A DNA stretch of 64,000 nucleotides from Ulva prolifera (GCA_023078555.1 CM041198.1:8107836-8171835), one strand, 5' to 3'. Numbered from the stretch's first letter, positions 1-12,400 are shown. Translations and numbers: made by a program. Notes: generated by a model from the letters alone, not told the origin.

Positions 1-683
1 CGCTGATCGAGCAGATACGGATGTGATACGGAAGCTGATCGAAAGATATCTGTCGGATCGACAAATATGTCGTTAAATCGCTGTGTACCCGTTTTGCAGC
101 TAGCAGTGTCCACCTTCTCATTACGATCCTGCAGCTGAGCTGTTATACTCCGGCGACGCCGATAGATGGATGCTGTAAACTAGTTTGAGCTTGGCCATGC
201 ATCCCGGCAGAACGTTAACACACAGCACGGCCCCGGCCGGCAGGTCTCTTTCGGCGGTGCTGCAGCTTTGTGGTCGAAGCAGCAATCATCACACTCGCAA
301 CCCCGCGCTGTGCATAGCGGAGGCGCCGAGTACGTGCCGGTTCGCGTCTCGCACCGCGGCCGGCGGCTGGCGGGCGCGGTCAAACGCGCCGTGCACAGTC
401 TGTGCATTTCCGGCGGCCAGCTGCGAGCTCGCACCGCATGCATGGCGCAGCCTGGCCCGCATCCGTGCAGCGCTGCAACCCCGGACCATGCCGTTCTGCT
501 CTGGCAATATATACCAACGCCTGAGACGAAATCATCAACCAGCCCAGCTCATCCGCATCTACAGCTTCATCGTTTCGACTTTTCATCTTCAACAACTTCA
601 GTGCGTGCAATTCCTTCACAAGCTTGACGCCCAGTTGTCCACACCAAGTTGTCCACACCCGCTCAAGCCGTAGAATTCAGACC
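1..683. promoter_or_regulatory. 5' flank of the peroxidase gene
   Basis: I see no supportable gene here. The open frames overlap on both strands and look like GC-driven noise. An AT-rich AATATATACC stretch lies near 505-514, about 170 bases before the peroxidase ATG, and is a candidate TATA-type element for that gene. That role is inference from position and composition only. Confidence 0.35.
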
Positions 684-1601
684 ATGATCAAGTCAGCTGC
701 AGTTGCAGTCGGCCTGCTGGCCATCTGCCAGAGCGCCGCAGCCCAGAGCACCTTCTCGGCAGATGCCGCGGTGGCAACTGACAACAGCGGCGAGGCGGGA
801 AACACCCCAGGGGCGCTGAACACCGCCGCCGAGGAGGTCAGCGGGGGCGAGACTGTCGAGCTCGAGCGGCAGGAGCTCGTGCCTGTGACGACGCTGCCCC
901 GCACCTGCGACTGCCTCGCTGCCACCACCGTGGTGCGCTACCAACAACTTGTCCTTTCTGTAGCTGGTTGATATGCTCCCGAGCTTTGGCAGCTTGCAAA
1001 GGAGCTGCTGACCAGCTGCCTATGTTGCATTACACACCAGGTAGCTGCATGCCAGATGAAATCTTCTGCTGAATTGTTTGCTGTGAGTGCTCACAGATGA
1101 ACCGCATTATGACATCGGGTCAGACAGTGAAATCGCACGTGATGTTTTGTCCTTTTTTCAGATGTGTTCATATATGACCCTCACCCTGATGGTGACCAGG
1201 GCTGTCAATGCAGGAGGTGGATGACATCCGGGGCATCAGCAACGAATTTGCGGCGGACGGCAACGCGGTGAGCTCTGTTGGCCTCTCCAACATGGTCTGG
1301 GGCTTCGGCCAGTTCCTGGGTGCGCCCTCACACCCACCTACCCCATGTGGTGCACGTAATTTAAATCCGTGGGCCATGCACTTTCACCATGCATGCTGCC
1401 GCTGGTGCCCCGCCAATGCAGCAGGCGCACTCCATGCAGTAGAGTATGTGTGTGCACGCAACCCGCTTGCCATGCCTTGCGCTCACCAGCATGCCGCTGA
1501 TTTGGGAGAGGTTCTTGTGCTGTGTGCGTCAACGCCCGTGCACCCTTCTGTCACATACCAATGCCGCCAGTTCTTTTAGATAGATCAAACAGTATGGAAA
1601 G

Positions 1602-1652
<51 letters not shown>

Positions 1653-3124
1653 CGCAGCAAGCTTTAACATGAGTCACGCCGAGACACTCCCGCCGCGGTG
1701 CAGACCACGACCTCGCCCTCACGATCGAGGACGAGCGCGGTCCCACCATCGAGGTCGGGGCCGTGATGGAGGATGACCCCATGGAGCTGCACCGCGCCGT
1801 CACCACCTTCCGCCGCGGCTGCCGCACCACCCTCAACGTCCACACCGGCATCGTCGACGCCGGCCCCGTCTACGGCACCGACGAGGCCTACATCCAGTCC
1901 ACCCTGCGCGAGCCCGACACCTGCCGCATGCGCGTGGCTGAGGGGGACTTTCTGCCGCTGACGACGACCGCGGATGGGGAGGGGCGGTTCTTCTTCATCG
2001 CCGGCGACGTGCGGGTGTCGGAGCACGCGTTCCTGGCGTCGCAGCACACCGTGTGGGTGCGCGAGCACAACCGTATCTGCGAGGAGGTGAACGAGGACCC
2101 GGCGCTTGCGAACATGTCCCAGGACGGCAAGTTTGACCTCGTCCGCGACATTGTGCGCGCGAAGTTCCAGCAGGTTGTGATGACGGAGTTCCTCCCGGCG
2201 CTCGGTATCACCCAGGCAGACCTCGAGGGCGCGGAGCGGCTCATCAACACGCCGGACGTGTCTGTGGAGTTCAGCATCGCGTACCGGCTGGGGCATGACC
2301 TGATCGGGAACGACGTCGGCGGCATCGATATCGCCGGGGCGTTCAACGCGGAGAACTTCTTCCTGGACAAGTCCGGGCCCGCAGGCAGCCCGACCGTGAC
2401 ATACAAGGCCAACGCGAACACCCTGATCAGCAACATCATGCTGCAGCTGGCGACCACCTCTGCCAACGAGATCGACGGCAAGCTGTCCGACGCGCTGCGG
2501 AACTTCCTGTTCGGCCGCGACATGGCGGAGGACCTCGCGGGCCGCAACATCTTCCGCGGCCGCGAGCTCGGCGTGCCAACGTACGCTGGAGTTGCGGAGT
2601 GCTTCGGCCTGGAGCATGACGCCATGGTGCGGCTTCCACCCCCACCCGGCCCAGACGCTGCCTGTGTGCTAGTTGTCTGTGGCCGTGTTTTTTCCCCCGG
2701 TGCACTACGACACAAACATCATACATTCTGTCTCTATCAAGCCTGGCGAGCGCTGTTCTGCCTGCGTAAGACACACAGCTGGCATGTGTGAGGCTGCATG
2801 TATTTGCGCTCTTCCCACCATAGCCAACAGTATGGCTTCGCGTCTCACGCGCCACGTGGCATGCAGATTGAGGCAGAGACGCCCGACCTGTGGCTTGGCC
2901 TGCTGCGCGAGCCCAAGGCCGCCGGCGAGGCGCTCCCCCCCACCCTCCGCGCCGTCCTCGTCGAGCAGTTCCACCGCAGCTTCTTCGGCCCCGGCGGCTT
3001 CTACTGGCGCCGAAACCTGCCGGCTCTCGGCGGCTTTGCGGAAGAGGTCGAGGGCAGCACCTACGCCGCCATCATCTCCGCCAACACCGGCGCCACCGTC
3101 TCCGGCAACGTCTTCCTGGCCTAG
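684..3124 (+). CDS. Secreted animal-type haem peroxidase (peroxidasin/cyclooxygenase superfamily)
   Basis: Exons 684-932, 1214-1319, 1704-2626 and 2867-3124 join in phase to 511 residues; the end of exon 1 is the least certain. The N-terminus (MIKSAAVAVGLLAICQSAAA) is a typical signal peptide, so the enzyme is probably secreted or enters the ER. The distal haem motif WGFGQFL-DHD (His about 120) is split by intron 2 exactly at the Asp codon. Further family marks are VYGTDE (about 175), W.REHNR (about 238-242), the proximal His in EFSIAYRLGHDLI (His about 316) and NIFRGRELGVPTYA, which matches the family NIQRGRDHGLP block. The family uses H2O2 to oxidise halides, phenols or fatty acids; the substrate cannot be read here. 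Intron 2 carries a 49-base C run. At 511 residues this is a lone catalytic domain with no Ig or EF-hand modules. Confidence 0.85.
1602..1650 (+). repeat. Poly-C tract of 49 bases in intron 2 of the peroxidase gene
   Basis: An uninterrupted C homopolymer lies 53 bases before the acceptor of exon 3. Its length may be imprecise because of sequencing slippage. The opposite strand could form stacked-G structures. Confidence 0.9.
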
Positions 3125-3200
3125 ACGACGGCGTATTCGTCGGTGCTATCACCACCGACGCTGGTGGCCGCCGTGCATGTGCGCTGCGCCGGCACAGCAG

Positions 3201-3233
3201 GCATGTATGCATGCATGCATGCATGCGTGCATG
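3201..3233. repeat. CATG tetranucleotide microsatellite
   Basis: A run of about six GCAT units with small variations. The self-complementary core GCATGC recurs in many introns and spacers of this window. Confidence 0.8.
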
Positions 3234-4647
3234 GTGTCGCAAGTCTCCTCACAGCCACTGGAGCATGTGCGGCGCCACAGCATGCATGTGGCAGGTATGC
3301 CAGGCATACGTGTGGTCGTGTGCCATGTCGCCCGATGATGAGCCGACGCGAGTCTTTGCCTCTAGATCTGGAGGATTCTGCACGGCGCAGAGGGCATCGA
3401 GTAGAAGGGCACATTTGTAGAGTACAGGACAGTTTGGCAAAAGGCCACAGGTGTCAGTCAGACCCACTGCCATGTTTTCAACAGAAGGTAGTGCAGGCCT
3501 GAGGCAGCCAGCATGCCAGAAGATGTGGCTCTGCTTGCTCTCAGGTTGAGCCGTTGCTCCTGATGTTGTCTCAGCAGACAGAGCGTTGCCGCTGTGGACC
3601 TCATGTAGTGCAGCCGTGCGCCAGGGGGTGTGCCGGCATCAACAGTTCCCAATATCACCTTTCAGGCAGCGTCGCTTTTTTCGGAGCCTCCTGGGACAGT
3701 TGTTTGTCTATGGAGGTTTATTTCCCACACTCTGAAGTATGGGCTTTATTGTCAGCGATAGTGGCGATGAGGGGCTTCAGAGAGGTCTTTTCAAACAAGA
3801 ACGCAGTTGAAACATGATCAGATCGTATGAAAGATTGTAAATATCTTGTCAGCAAATTTCTCAGAGGTTCAATGTTTCATGTTCCTGTTCTGGCTCTGCA
3901 GAGACTCTGAAAAGACACATCAGCATTCACACTTTCGGACGTGGCTGCTTCTATGGCCATGTATACTTGCATCTTTCGCAAGCATATACTTTGAGAGCCA
4001 CAGCCCGTCGCAAATTGTGGTGCAAGACATCGCTCATTTGTGTGGCACGCCTACATAGGACGGTGTCTGTTTGTGTTCAACAAGTGTCGCAACAGTGTTG
4101 TTCGCGTCGCACCAGCACAAGCAGGAAGCCTTGGCACGAGCACAACTGCACACATGCACAAAAGGCCAACGGCATCAGTCACTCATCACATGAAACTGGA
4201 GTGTGAAAACAACCTGCACAGAAGCATCAAATCTGCAGGAAATTGTCAAGGGCAGGGACGCTCATTTATAAGGCAAGGTCTGTGTGCTTGAAATCGGCCT
4301 TGTGCGCGACCTTAGGATTGTATAAACTTACTTGCTATACTTACAGGAGTCAAAGACTCAGAGATATGTAGCGACCGATGCATGTCCACATGGCATGACA
4401 AATCAAGCTCTGCTCGCTGACAATCATGTTCGAAACAGGCTCAGCCCTGGAACAATAGAGCGACCTCTACACACCACACTCCCAGGCAAGTCTATGTTTA
4501 AGGTGGTCGGAATGCCTCGGGCAGCGCAAGAGGGTGCTATGATTGACTGAGGGCGTCACAATCGACACAGTGTCGAGGAACCTCTGCAAAGTCAGAAGAT
4601 GGCGTGCACCACCCGTGGTGGAACTGCAGCTCATGGTGCTGATGTGT

Positions 4648-4652
4648 TTACA
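4648..4652 (-). terminator. TGTAA poly(A) signal for the Tpt1 gene
   Basis: TTACA on the plus strand reads TGTAA on the gene strand, 32 bases after the stop codon. TGTAA is the usual chlorophyte polyadenylation signal. Confidence 0.5.
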
Positions 4653-4683
4653 ACACTGACGCTAGGAGCTTGCGTGCACAGGC

Positions 4684-5614
4684 CTAGGATGATTCGTCCC
4701 CTCCTCCTGTAGCGTGTGGCTCAGTTGCAGGAGCAGCAGGTTGCACCGCAGGGAACTCCGCCACCTCTGTGACATACTTGACAGGCAGAGGGCCTGCTGT
4801 GAGAAGCACTCCGTTGCTTGACAGGTGCAGAGGGACGCCGTCCTCTAGCGCCTGCTTGACGTCGAGCTGTAGATAGCAGCTGGCCCACTTGTTGGTGCGG
4901 GCCAGTGCAGGCTTGGTTGCAAAGTGGATGTGAGTGCGCTTCTGCCTCCGCAGGAAGCCATCCTGTTGGATGAGCTGCCAAGTCGCAGGCCTCGTCAGGT
5001 GCACAGCAACTGGCACCTCTGCCCCGTCTGTCACGGGCTGCAGTATGGGTGCTTCCAGTGTGATGGAGTGGCCTTGAGTTGCACGAACCCGGGGGGGCTC
5101 ATGCTTCATATCAATCTGCACACACGATTCAGCTCCACGCACCCAGCGTGTGCTACCTTAACGAGCAGAACGCATGCAGACATCCCGATGTGCTTTGAAT
5201 AGGCTCAGGGCGAGGCTCGACGGTCGTGCATTTATGGTGGAAAAAAACCGGTAGTTGTGAACCGTGCCATGACCTTGACATCGCAACGGCCACAGGCACA
5301 GTCACATACCTCGAAGTCAGACATTCGCACACCTCGAAGCGCCCTTTCACATCCGAGGTAACGACCCGAAGAATGTGTTCAGCGCTCTTCGCTGTGCCAA
5401 TGTGAGTGACGAGCTCATGCAGAGGAACCCAGCCACTGCTGTCCATGCAGGATGGGGGCTTGTGCCGGAGAGTCTTGCTCATTTGTTTCGACAGGCGGAC
5501 ATCCTCGCTTGATCTACTTCGGTCCCGAGGCTTGGCGTCGTGACGCCTGACGCCCAGGGCGTTATCTCTGCCTCCATTCTTTGGCATCCCTTGGGAAACC
5601 GGTGAGCCAGCCAT
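4684..5614 (-). CDS. TPT1: tRNA 2'-phosphotransferase (Tpt1/KptA family)
   Basis: Exons 5614-5333 and 5115-4684 join in phase 0 to 237 residues, the usual size of this family. The enzyme removes the 2'-phosphate left at the splice junction after tRNA ligation, passing it to NAD+ to give ADP-ribose 1'',2''-cyclic phosphate and nicotinamide. The N-terminal winged-helix part has LSKQMSKTLRHKPP, with the conserved Arg-His, followed by GWVPLHELV. The intron lies just before the NAD-binding part, where RVRATQGHS stands for the family RANQGHS (Asn to Thr). Further on are VHLT (family HGT), RRQKRTHIHFA with the last conserved Arg, and SSNGVLLTAG. All four signature Arg/His positions appear kept, so I expect an active enzyme. 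The first 40 residues are basic and variable. It converges with the peroxidase and diverges from the next gene. Confidence 0.88.
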
Positions 5615-6193
5615 TGGGAGGCAGCGTCACAAGAGGAAGTACTGGGGCCAGTGCATATCAGAGCACCAGAGCATAGCGCCAACCATTGCAACCAAAAGCA
5701 GCATCCGAAGAGCTACACAATTCCACTGATTCAAGTCACGACGTACACCATTGGCAGGGTCACATGCTGTCTACATGTTTCGTTCATAGCTGATGAAAGA
5801 ATGCACAGCAGCCGCACGCTGACGTGATTTAACATGTGAGTGGGGCATGGTCGACCGTCAGTGTGAGAGAGAGAGAGTGCGACATCACAGCATCATTCGC
5901 CATGACCGTGAACGTGCGGACTGGATACATCAGTATGTCTACAAGGGCCCGGCTGTGATCGACCCGCCGGACTGGAACAGAGCGATTGGGTGTGCCGGCA
6001 ACAAAGCCGACATACTCATAGGCTTTGGATAAATACTTATGCTCTGCCGTCGAGATAGCTGTGGATCTTCAGGAGCAGTCTGAGTAGTCTTATCCAAGTG
6101 TACCTAGATTCACTGACGGCGGGGCTTGTGTGTTTGGTCGATCTTCGCGGAATCACTCTCAGTATGTCTCAGTGTAGTTTTTATACGCCCCGC
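5615..6193. promoter_or_regulatory. Divergent promoter region between Tpt1 and the SnoaL-like gene
   Basis: About 580 bases separate the two start codons. I see no gene in it. A GAGAGAGAGAG stretch lies at about 5865-5877. Promoter activity for both genes is inferred from the head-to-head layout. Confidence 0.35.
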
Positions 6194-8246
6194 ATGAATT
6201 GCGTGCGGGTATCGCGTGCTGCCAGGCGCATGGTCCGTGTCGAAGCGGTCGCATCTCCGTCTTTCCTTGGAGAATGCCCGCCAGCTGCCATGTCCACGGT
6301 GCAGAGTATTCGCGAAGCTGTTGCACATTCCACATGTGGTCCCTACTTCGAGATTGCGTCTGAAAGCACAACAATTGTGAATCCGCCTTGGGCGGACGAG
6401 CCGCGCGCCAAGGTACGCAACAGCTGCATGCACGCTGCATCCGACGCTGACAGCGTCTGCAGTGTATGTGTCAGTACCTCTACTTAGCTTCTGTGTCTTT
6501 CCGAAACTCAGAGTTGCAAGGGCAGCGCATGCTGGTTCATCAATCCACCACCGTCCGGCATCGCTGTAGGGTATATCTCATGCCGAGTGTGGTATCGTTA
6601 CCGACACAAAATACGCAGAGGAAAGTGTTCGCCCCATAGCTGCCAGCTATGAGACCGATGGGTCTGTGTTCCTGCTATGGGAACGCAAGGCCGAGTACTC
6701 GCGCGGTGAGACCAAGCATTCCGAAGACATCTGCGGGGTGACGTACGTTAAAATGTCCACAGACGGGAAAGCTTCCGTAATTGCAACTTTTCGGCAACCA
6801 AGCCCTGTACGTTCTGACCCCCTGTTGCTGCATGCTTGCCTCTGTCTGCATACTGACAAGGATTGATGGATGTTTGATATTGCACTGGCCAATTGTCAGA
6901 CTGTATTTGCTCAACAAACATGCTCTCACATGCGCTGGATCCAGGAAGAAATCGCTGCGCGCTTCAAAGCCAACTGCAACCTGGAAGTGCACCCGGGAGC
7001 GTCTGCGTTCTTCCGAGGAGCATTCAATGACACAGACACGCCCGTTGCTGAGCAGCAGATGCTCGCTGCAGCCAGGTCGTACTACAGCTCCTGGGTGTCA
7101 GGAGAGGTGGCCTCTAAGCTCTCTACAATTGCAGCCCCAGACTTGAAGCTGTTTGATCCTTGCTGGACCCCAGAAGGAGATGCTGTGCCAACTTCACGGG
7201 AAGACGTAGCTGCTGCAATAGAGAAACGCATGTCAGTGGCTGGCGGCGAGCTCAAGTTTGAGACCAAAGCAATTGCCCATTCCGAGGGCACCAACATGGT
7301 GCGCTGACCTGGCTCATGCCAGATTGCCTTTCCCACATCTGCATCCAATGCTCAGCACCAGCTTCTCCGTGACCTGCTGTGTGCTCCTGGAATTGCGGCG
7401 TGACCGCACGACAGGGCCTCGAGTGAATGCAAGCAGCAAGCCTGCACTCAAACTAACCACCCCGTAGTTGCATTACGTGATGTGGTGCCCAGTGTGCGGG
7501 GTCACTGTACAAAGAAAAGCCTGTACAGGCGCGTGGCCAAAGTCAATCGTCATCAGGCAAGAGCTGTGCTGTTCTGTCCTCTGTACTGTGCTGAATAAGG
7601 ACAGAGGCCATACGGTTCAACCCAGGCCGCCTGTTCATTTAGTCAGCATGAAGCCCCCTGCGATGTCAGAATAATGGCGGCGTGGCAGGAACGACCGCCC
7701 CCGGTGTCATGACTCGTTGGCCACACACGTTGCAGCAAATACAGAAGCCTACAGCATCTAAGGTTGCATCGTTTTACACTTACACGACCAGAATGCACCA
7801 CACAGTGAGTCCACACACCCCAGTCTTTGCGTGCATGTTGGCAGCTGCAGGCCTATCGCCTGGTGGGTTCACAGCCTCATAATCAGGCAGGCAGGCAGCG
7901 TCGTATGTGTTACTATCTTGATTCCTGGACGCCTGCAGAGCAACGCTGGGCTGCCTGGCCCATCATGTACAACATGGCTCCTTCATATCGGGGGGGGCCA
8001 GAAGCTGCAGATTGCTTTGAAACGCACACATAATTCACTGAAACTGAGCCTACACAGGTGCTGAGTCAGTCTGTGACCGATTGGCATGCTGCGGTGCAGG
8101 TCTTCGTGCTTTGGTTTGCCTCTGGGCCCAAACAGCCAGAGGTGGCCGGGGTGGACATCCTGTTCTTCCGGGATGACCTCAAGATCGGGAGCATCGCAAC
8201 GTTCCAGGAGCCCTTCGCTGCCGATCGGGAGGCATTCCTGCCATAG
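6194..8246 (+). CDS. Plastid-targeted protein with two SnoaL/NTF2-like domains
   Basis: Exons 6194-6412, 6570-6806, 6945-7298 and 8100-8246 join in phase to 318 residues; an in-frame ATG at 6164 is an alternative start. The first about 30 residues are Arg, Val and Ser rich and lack acidic residues, as in chloroplast or mitochondrial transit peptides. Two cone-shaped SnoaL-like folds follow. The strand pair SYETDGSVFLLWERKA...ICGVTYVKM of domain 1 matches AHSEGTNMVFVLWFAS...VAGVDILFF of domain 2, and both end in ATFRQP or ATFQEP. That shows an internal duplication. Domain 2 also has YYSSWVSGE and FDPCWTPEGD. SnoaL-like folds serve as isomerases, hydrolases or small-molecule binders; no catalytic residues can be assigned, so the function is unknown. 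The last intron is 801 bases. A TGTAA lies 133 bases after the stop. Confidence 0.7.
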
Positions 8247-8378
8247 CTGTGAGGCCCTCGGGGCCTTCCCGGGAGCTGCCACTGCTGCAAGGCTTCTGGC
8301 TGCTGCAGCAGTGGCAAGCGTTTCAGCAGTGGGTCGGCATTGCTGGGATGTAGCACGTTCGCTTGATGCAGGCTGGGC

Positions 8379-8383
8379 TGTAA
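8379..8383 (+). terminator. TGTAA poly(A) signal for the SnoaL-like gene
   Basis: Chlorophyte-type TGTAA 133 bases downstream of the stop codon. Confidence 0.4.
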
Positions 8384-8487
8384 CCGCCACGTTTTTGGCT
8401 CAAGGAAACCTGTTTTTGTGACCTATAGACATCACAGCTGCAGAGTGTGTAGATGTGGATGCTGTGGTTGAGGTCAGCCAGGACGCT

Positions 8488-8640
8488 CGGCTTCATGGGC
8501 CGACCCACGAGCGTGCTTGTATATTGCAGCAGCAGTGCTGCCTAGGGGACGAGATGTCGAGCTCAGGCGGAGATGTCGGCTTTGTGGGCCGACCTGACGA
8601 GAGTGCTTGTGTTGTGCTGCAGCAATGCTGCCCAGGCAAC
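8488..8640 (+). repeat. Two imperfect direct repeats, period about 90 bases
   Basis: Units near 8488-8551 and 8578-8640 share GGGCCGACC, CGAG.GTGCTTGT and GCAGCA.TGCTGCC in the same order. Each unit ends in an inverted GCAGCA..TGCTGC hairpin. They are noncoding as far as I can see. Confidence 0.7.
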
Positions 8641-9448
8641 TAGAAAAGGCTATTTTGGTTGTGCACCAGGGCCGATGTGATCGGAGCATCTCGAATCCAG
8701 ATGAGATCCACGGTTCGTGTGGTTTTTCCTGTAAGTTGAAAAGCATTGCGAACTTGTGTGCCAAAGTTGCCGTGTGTATGACAGATTGGTTCTTGCTCAT
8801 CAGCGCAGCACTTGTCTGTTTGTGCCTTCAGGCAGTGCTCACTGGGCGGAATTACACCAGCCTTCATGCTATATGAGATATTCAGTCGAAGGTCAGACGT
8901 GCCATGGCTGCCAACTTGCCGTGGATGTGCTATGTGTTCAGAGACTGTGAAGGGGTGTTGGCGAGTTCGACGTTGGTCCAACTTTGGCCAGGACCTCTGC
9001 TCACATGTTCACAGCACCATGCGTGCAGGAAGCAGCGCTGGCACTCACGGGAAACACGTACATCCACGATGCTTGTCGCACAACACTTGCCGCATGCCAC
9101 CATCAACTGCGCAGCCTGTAAACAACGGACTGTGTCTGTGATCGTCGGAATATCGGCGCTGTGTGGGCGCAGGTTTTTCTGTGAACCCGTACAAGCCCTG
9201 TACCCACATCGGCATGGCTCGGCACGTCTCAAGTCAGATCTTTAGTATCGCCAGGCAGGCCTTAGTCACGTTTTTGCTTCCTGACACAGACTAGCAGGCT
9301 GCTGCAGCTTTTATGACCTCTCGGGAGGGCAGCGTTGCTGCATCACACACACGAGACCCACCGGTGCGTACGAGGAGATGGCTCCCCCAGTCTAAAGCTT
9401 TGTTATATTGAGGCAGATGTGTTTACCTGTGGTTGCTACGTTGTCAGG

Positions 9449-12400
9449 ATGCAGGACGTGGCCACGTTGGACGTTTTCGCTGGACAGCCCAGCGAACTTT
9501 CAGCGACAGCAACGCCAGCTGGGCAGCCCAGACAGTCAGTTAGCGCCCAAGACTCCAAGAGTGCCCGGATTATGACTACTGTTGCCACAGAGCCTTGTGG
9601 AATGGCTTCACCGCCTGGCACTGGCAGTAAAGATGGTGCAGCAGTACAAGCCTTGGACATCACAGACAACTATGGAGCGTCCCAGCAAAGTCCACGTGGA
9701 TGCGGCCCTGGCTCACATGTTCATTGGACAGGGTCCACGGGGAGGCCACCAAAGCCTTCAGATACAGGGGCTGTAGCTCAGCCTGGCACAAAGCAACGTG
9801 CCATGGCCGACAGGTCAAGACTGTCCGGATCTGACAACCTGGAATCTCCGGAAGAACATGAAGCTGCATCTTCTATGCTTCAGGACTTTCCTGTCGAAGC
9901 TCTGGCTTCGCCAGCACTGTCATACGAGCAACAAGACGCAGAGCACGTTAGAGTGCAATTTTCCTCAGCCGCGATGCAGGGCATTCGATCTCTGCCAGAT
10001 GCTCTTGCTCCACATTTCCGGGAACGCTTGTTTGCCGAACTCCTTGCGATCGGAAAGCTCCGGCATGACCGACAGCAGCAGCAAATCCGACAGCACGGAG
10101 GTGGGAATGGCAGGGCTGGTAGACATGCAGCGGCCCTTGCACCGCTGCTTGCACATGGAAGTAAAGCTGGACCACTCCAAGTTCCAGTGCGCTCCAACGG
10201 CACCAGCCTATATGCATTGACATGCTGTATCTGTTTGTCTGATGTGACTGTTGTGCCCGTTTGTGATCCCTGTTTCTGCAACAGACCGGTGCCAATGCAA
10301 TCAACTTTGCACGAAAGTGTCATATGTACACGTGGACCTACTGCATGCAAGTTGTTGGCGATAGTCAAGTTTGGACTGAGAGTAAGCTGTAGCATGTGCT
10401 GCACGTGCGCAGCAGCTGCTTCTTGCAACGTCCCTGAACGATCACATGGACATGCCAGGCACTGTCTGCGGATGCACTTGGAGCAGACTTCGGGACAAAA
10501 AACTTTCATCAGCATTGCACGAAATGCAACACTGGCATTTTCATGCTGGTGGGATGTGAAACTCATTGTACTACCGCACAGCCAGACACTGCTGCTGGTG
10601 TTGTCGTGTTGCACGAGCCCTTCATCCCGAAATGGAGACTCTGCAAGGCAGTCGTACCGCCTTTTGGAAGCAAGCTGCTAGATGTCCCTGCACCGGCACG
10701 GCGTGCCCAGGAGAAGTGTTGCTCACCAGGCGACAGCGCCCTCGAGCAGACAGCAAGAGTAGCCTCAACATGAACGTGGACAAACCTCATCTCATAGAGA
10801 CTGGGCTTGCCACTGCAATGTCCCTGTCTGAACTACACGTGTGCCGGCGTCATGTACTCTTCTCACCCTGCCCAGCCAAAAATTTAGAACATATCAATGA
10901 CCGCTTGATATTGGGACCTCTGGTCATCACAGTAGAAGGCTCTGGAAATCTGGGCCACTGCATATGATCCCCGCTAGTGATTAAAGCACTGCTTTGTTGG
11001 CACTGGAACCTTTGGACTGGTCCTGTTCAGTCCAGTCTGTTCAGTCGTGTTGCCAAGACGATAGACCAAAACAATCAGCAGATGTGCAAGTATATTGCAT
11101 TGACTGCTGCTCCATTGGAGGTGACTGTTCCCTTCGCAGTTTGCCGATGACTCAGTGCAGTCTGCCACCGGATTGGATCGATGATGCAATTTTGAATCAC
11201 AGTTGGACGCCTCCGCTGAAGCTCTTCAGACGAAATCTGGGCCACCGTAAGCATTCGGTCTTGGTAGCAACAATCAGCGGTGAGACGAATATCCAACTGC
11301 AGTTGGTCGCTGCATGCGGCGAGGTGCCATGCGCAGCAGCGGCCCTCTCACGCTGGCCCACAGCACGCAGCGTGCCGTGCAGGTGGCCGCGGGCCAGGCG
11401 GCGCCGCAGGAGCGCAGCGCCCTGCGCCACATGTTCTCCGTGTACGCGCACGGCCACAGTGAGCTGTCTGCGTTCGTCGAGGCGATGTCGGCGCACCGCC
11501 GCGAGCAGGCGCGGCTGTGCCTCGGGCCGCAGTTCACCGCCACCGCGCTGCCCCGGCCGCCTGCAGGCATCACGGCCTTCAACGGCTTCTCCTACATGGA
11601 AGACCCGTTCGAGGTGCGCCTCCCATCCTCGCCCATCCTCGCCCCTACCAAATCTGCTTTCAGGAATGCTCACCGCTGTATATATGTCATCAAGGGTGAT
11701 GTAGAGCTGCTGAATTATGTGTCTCTTTCATGGAACGTGGCTGTGCAAGACTCTACGGCTGACGTTTGGCCGATGGTCCCTGGGCTGGTGGCGTGTTCAC
11801 ACAGCACGGGCCACTGATCCCATGGCAGGGCGGGCGTGCTGTGCGCCGCCATAGGAGATCCTCTGAAGAGCTTTCACACGCTGGGTCGCGGAGTCCCGGT
11901 GCCACGTGGGACGGGGTGCAGGGTGCGGACGAGCTGCGCATGCGGCAGCAGGCGACGCAGCTGCGCACGCGGCTCACGGCGCGCTACGTGCCGGGGGGCC
12001 GCCCGCAGCCGCATGCCCTCAACAAGTCCTCCCTGGACATGTGCCTGCTGCAGCTGCACGCGACGCTTGCGCGCGACTGGCCAGCGTCCTTCGTGCAGGC
12101 GCGCCCTCCTCGCATGCATGATACATGACCCCCCCCCGATCACTGTCACCATGCCTTGTGCCCCTGCACCCTCTGCTGCTGGGTCCTGAACGTGATGCAC
12201 ATAGCCTGCGCCTAACTTGTGGCTGCCGCGCCCCCTCTTCAACAACGTCAGAGAGTAGGGCGTCAACACAAGCCTGGGAAGTGCCAAATCCGTGCACAGA
12301 AGAGCCGCATGTGCTGGTGATCAGCTGCATCGGCTATTGTTGCCGCGAGTCCCGCTGCAATCGCCACGTCATGGCCGACTGCTGCAAGGAAGGCTGGATT

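Larger units (their letters stand above)
3125..4683. other. Convergent intergenic region
   Basis: No supportable gene lies between the 3' ends of the peroxidase and Tpt1 genes. It holds a CATG microsatellite (3201-3233), a TGTAA at 3836-3840 that could end a long peroxidase 3' UTR, and TTACA at 4648-4652 (TGTAA on the minus strand), 32 bases past the Tpt1 stop. Confidence 0.5.
8247..9448. other. Intergenic region with a 90-base direct repeat
   Basis: No supportable gene. It holds the 3' flank of the SnoaL-like gene and two imperfect direct repeats (see 8488-8640). The remaining short open frames lack family signals and splice support. Confidence 0.5.

Noticed and set aside
1664..2617. 317-residue minus-strand frame opposite the peroxidase
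   Set aside because: It is the antisense shadow of exon 3, produced by high GC at third positions.
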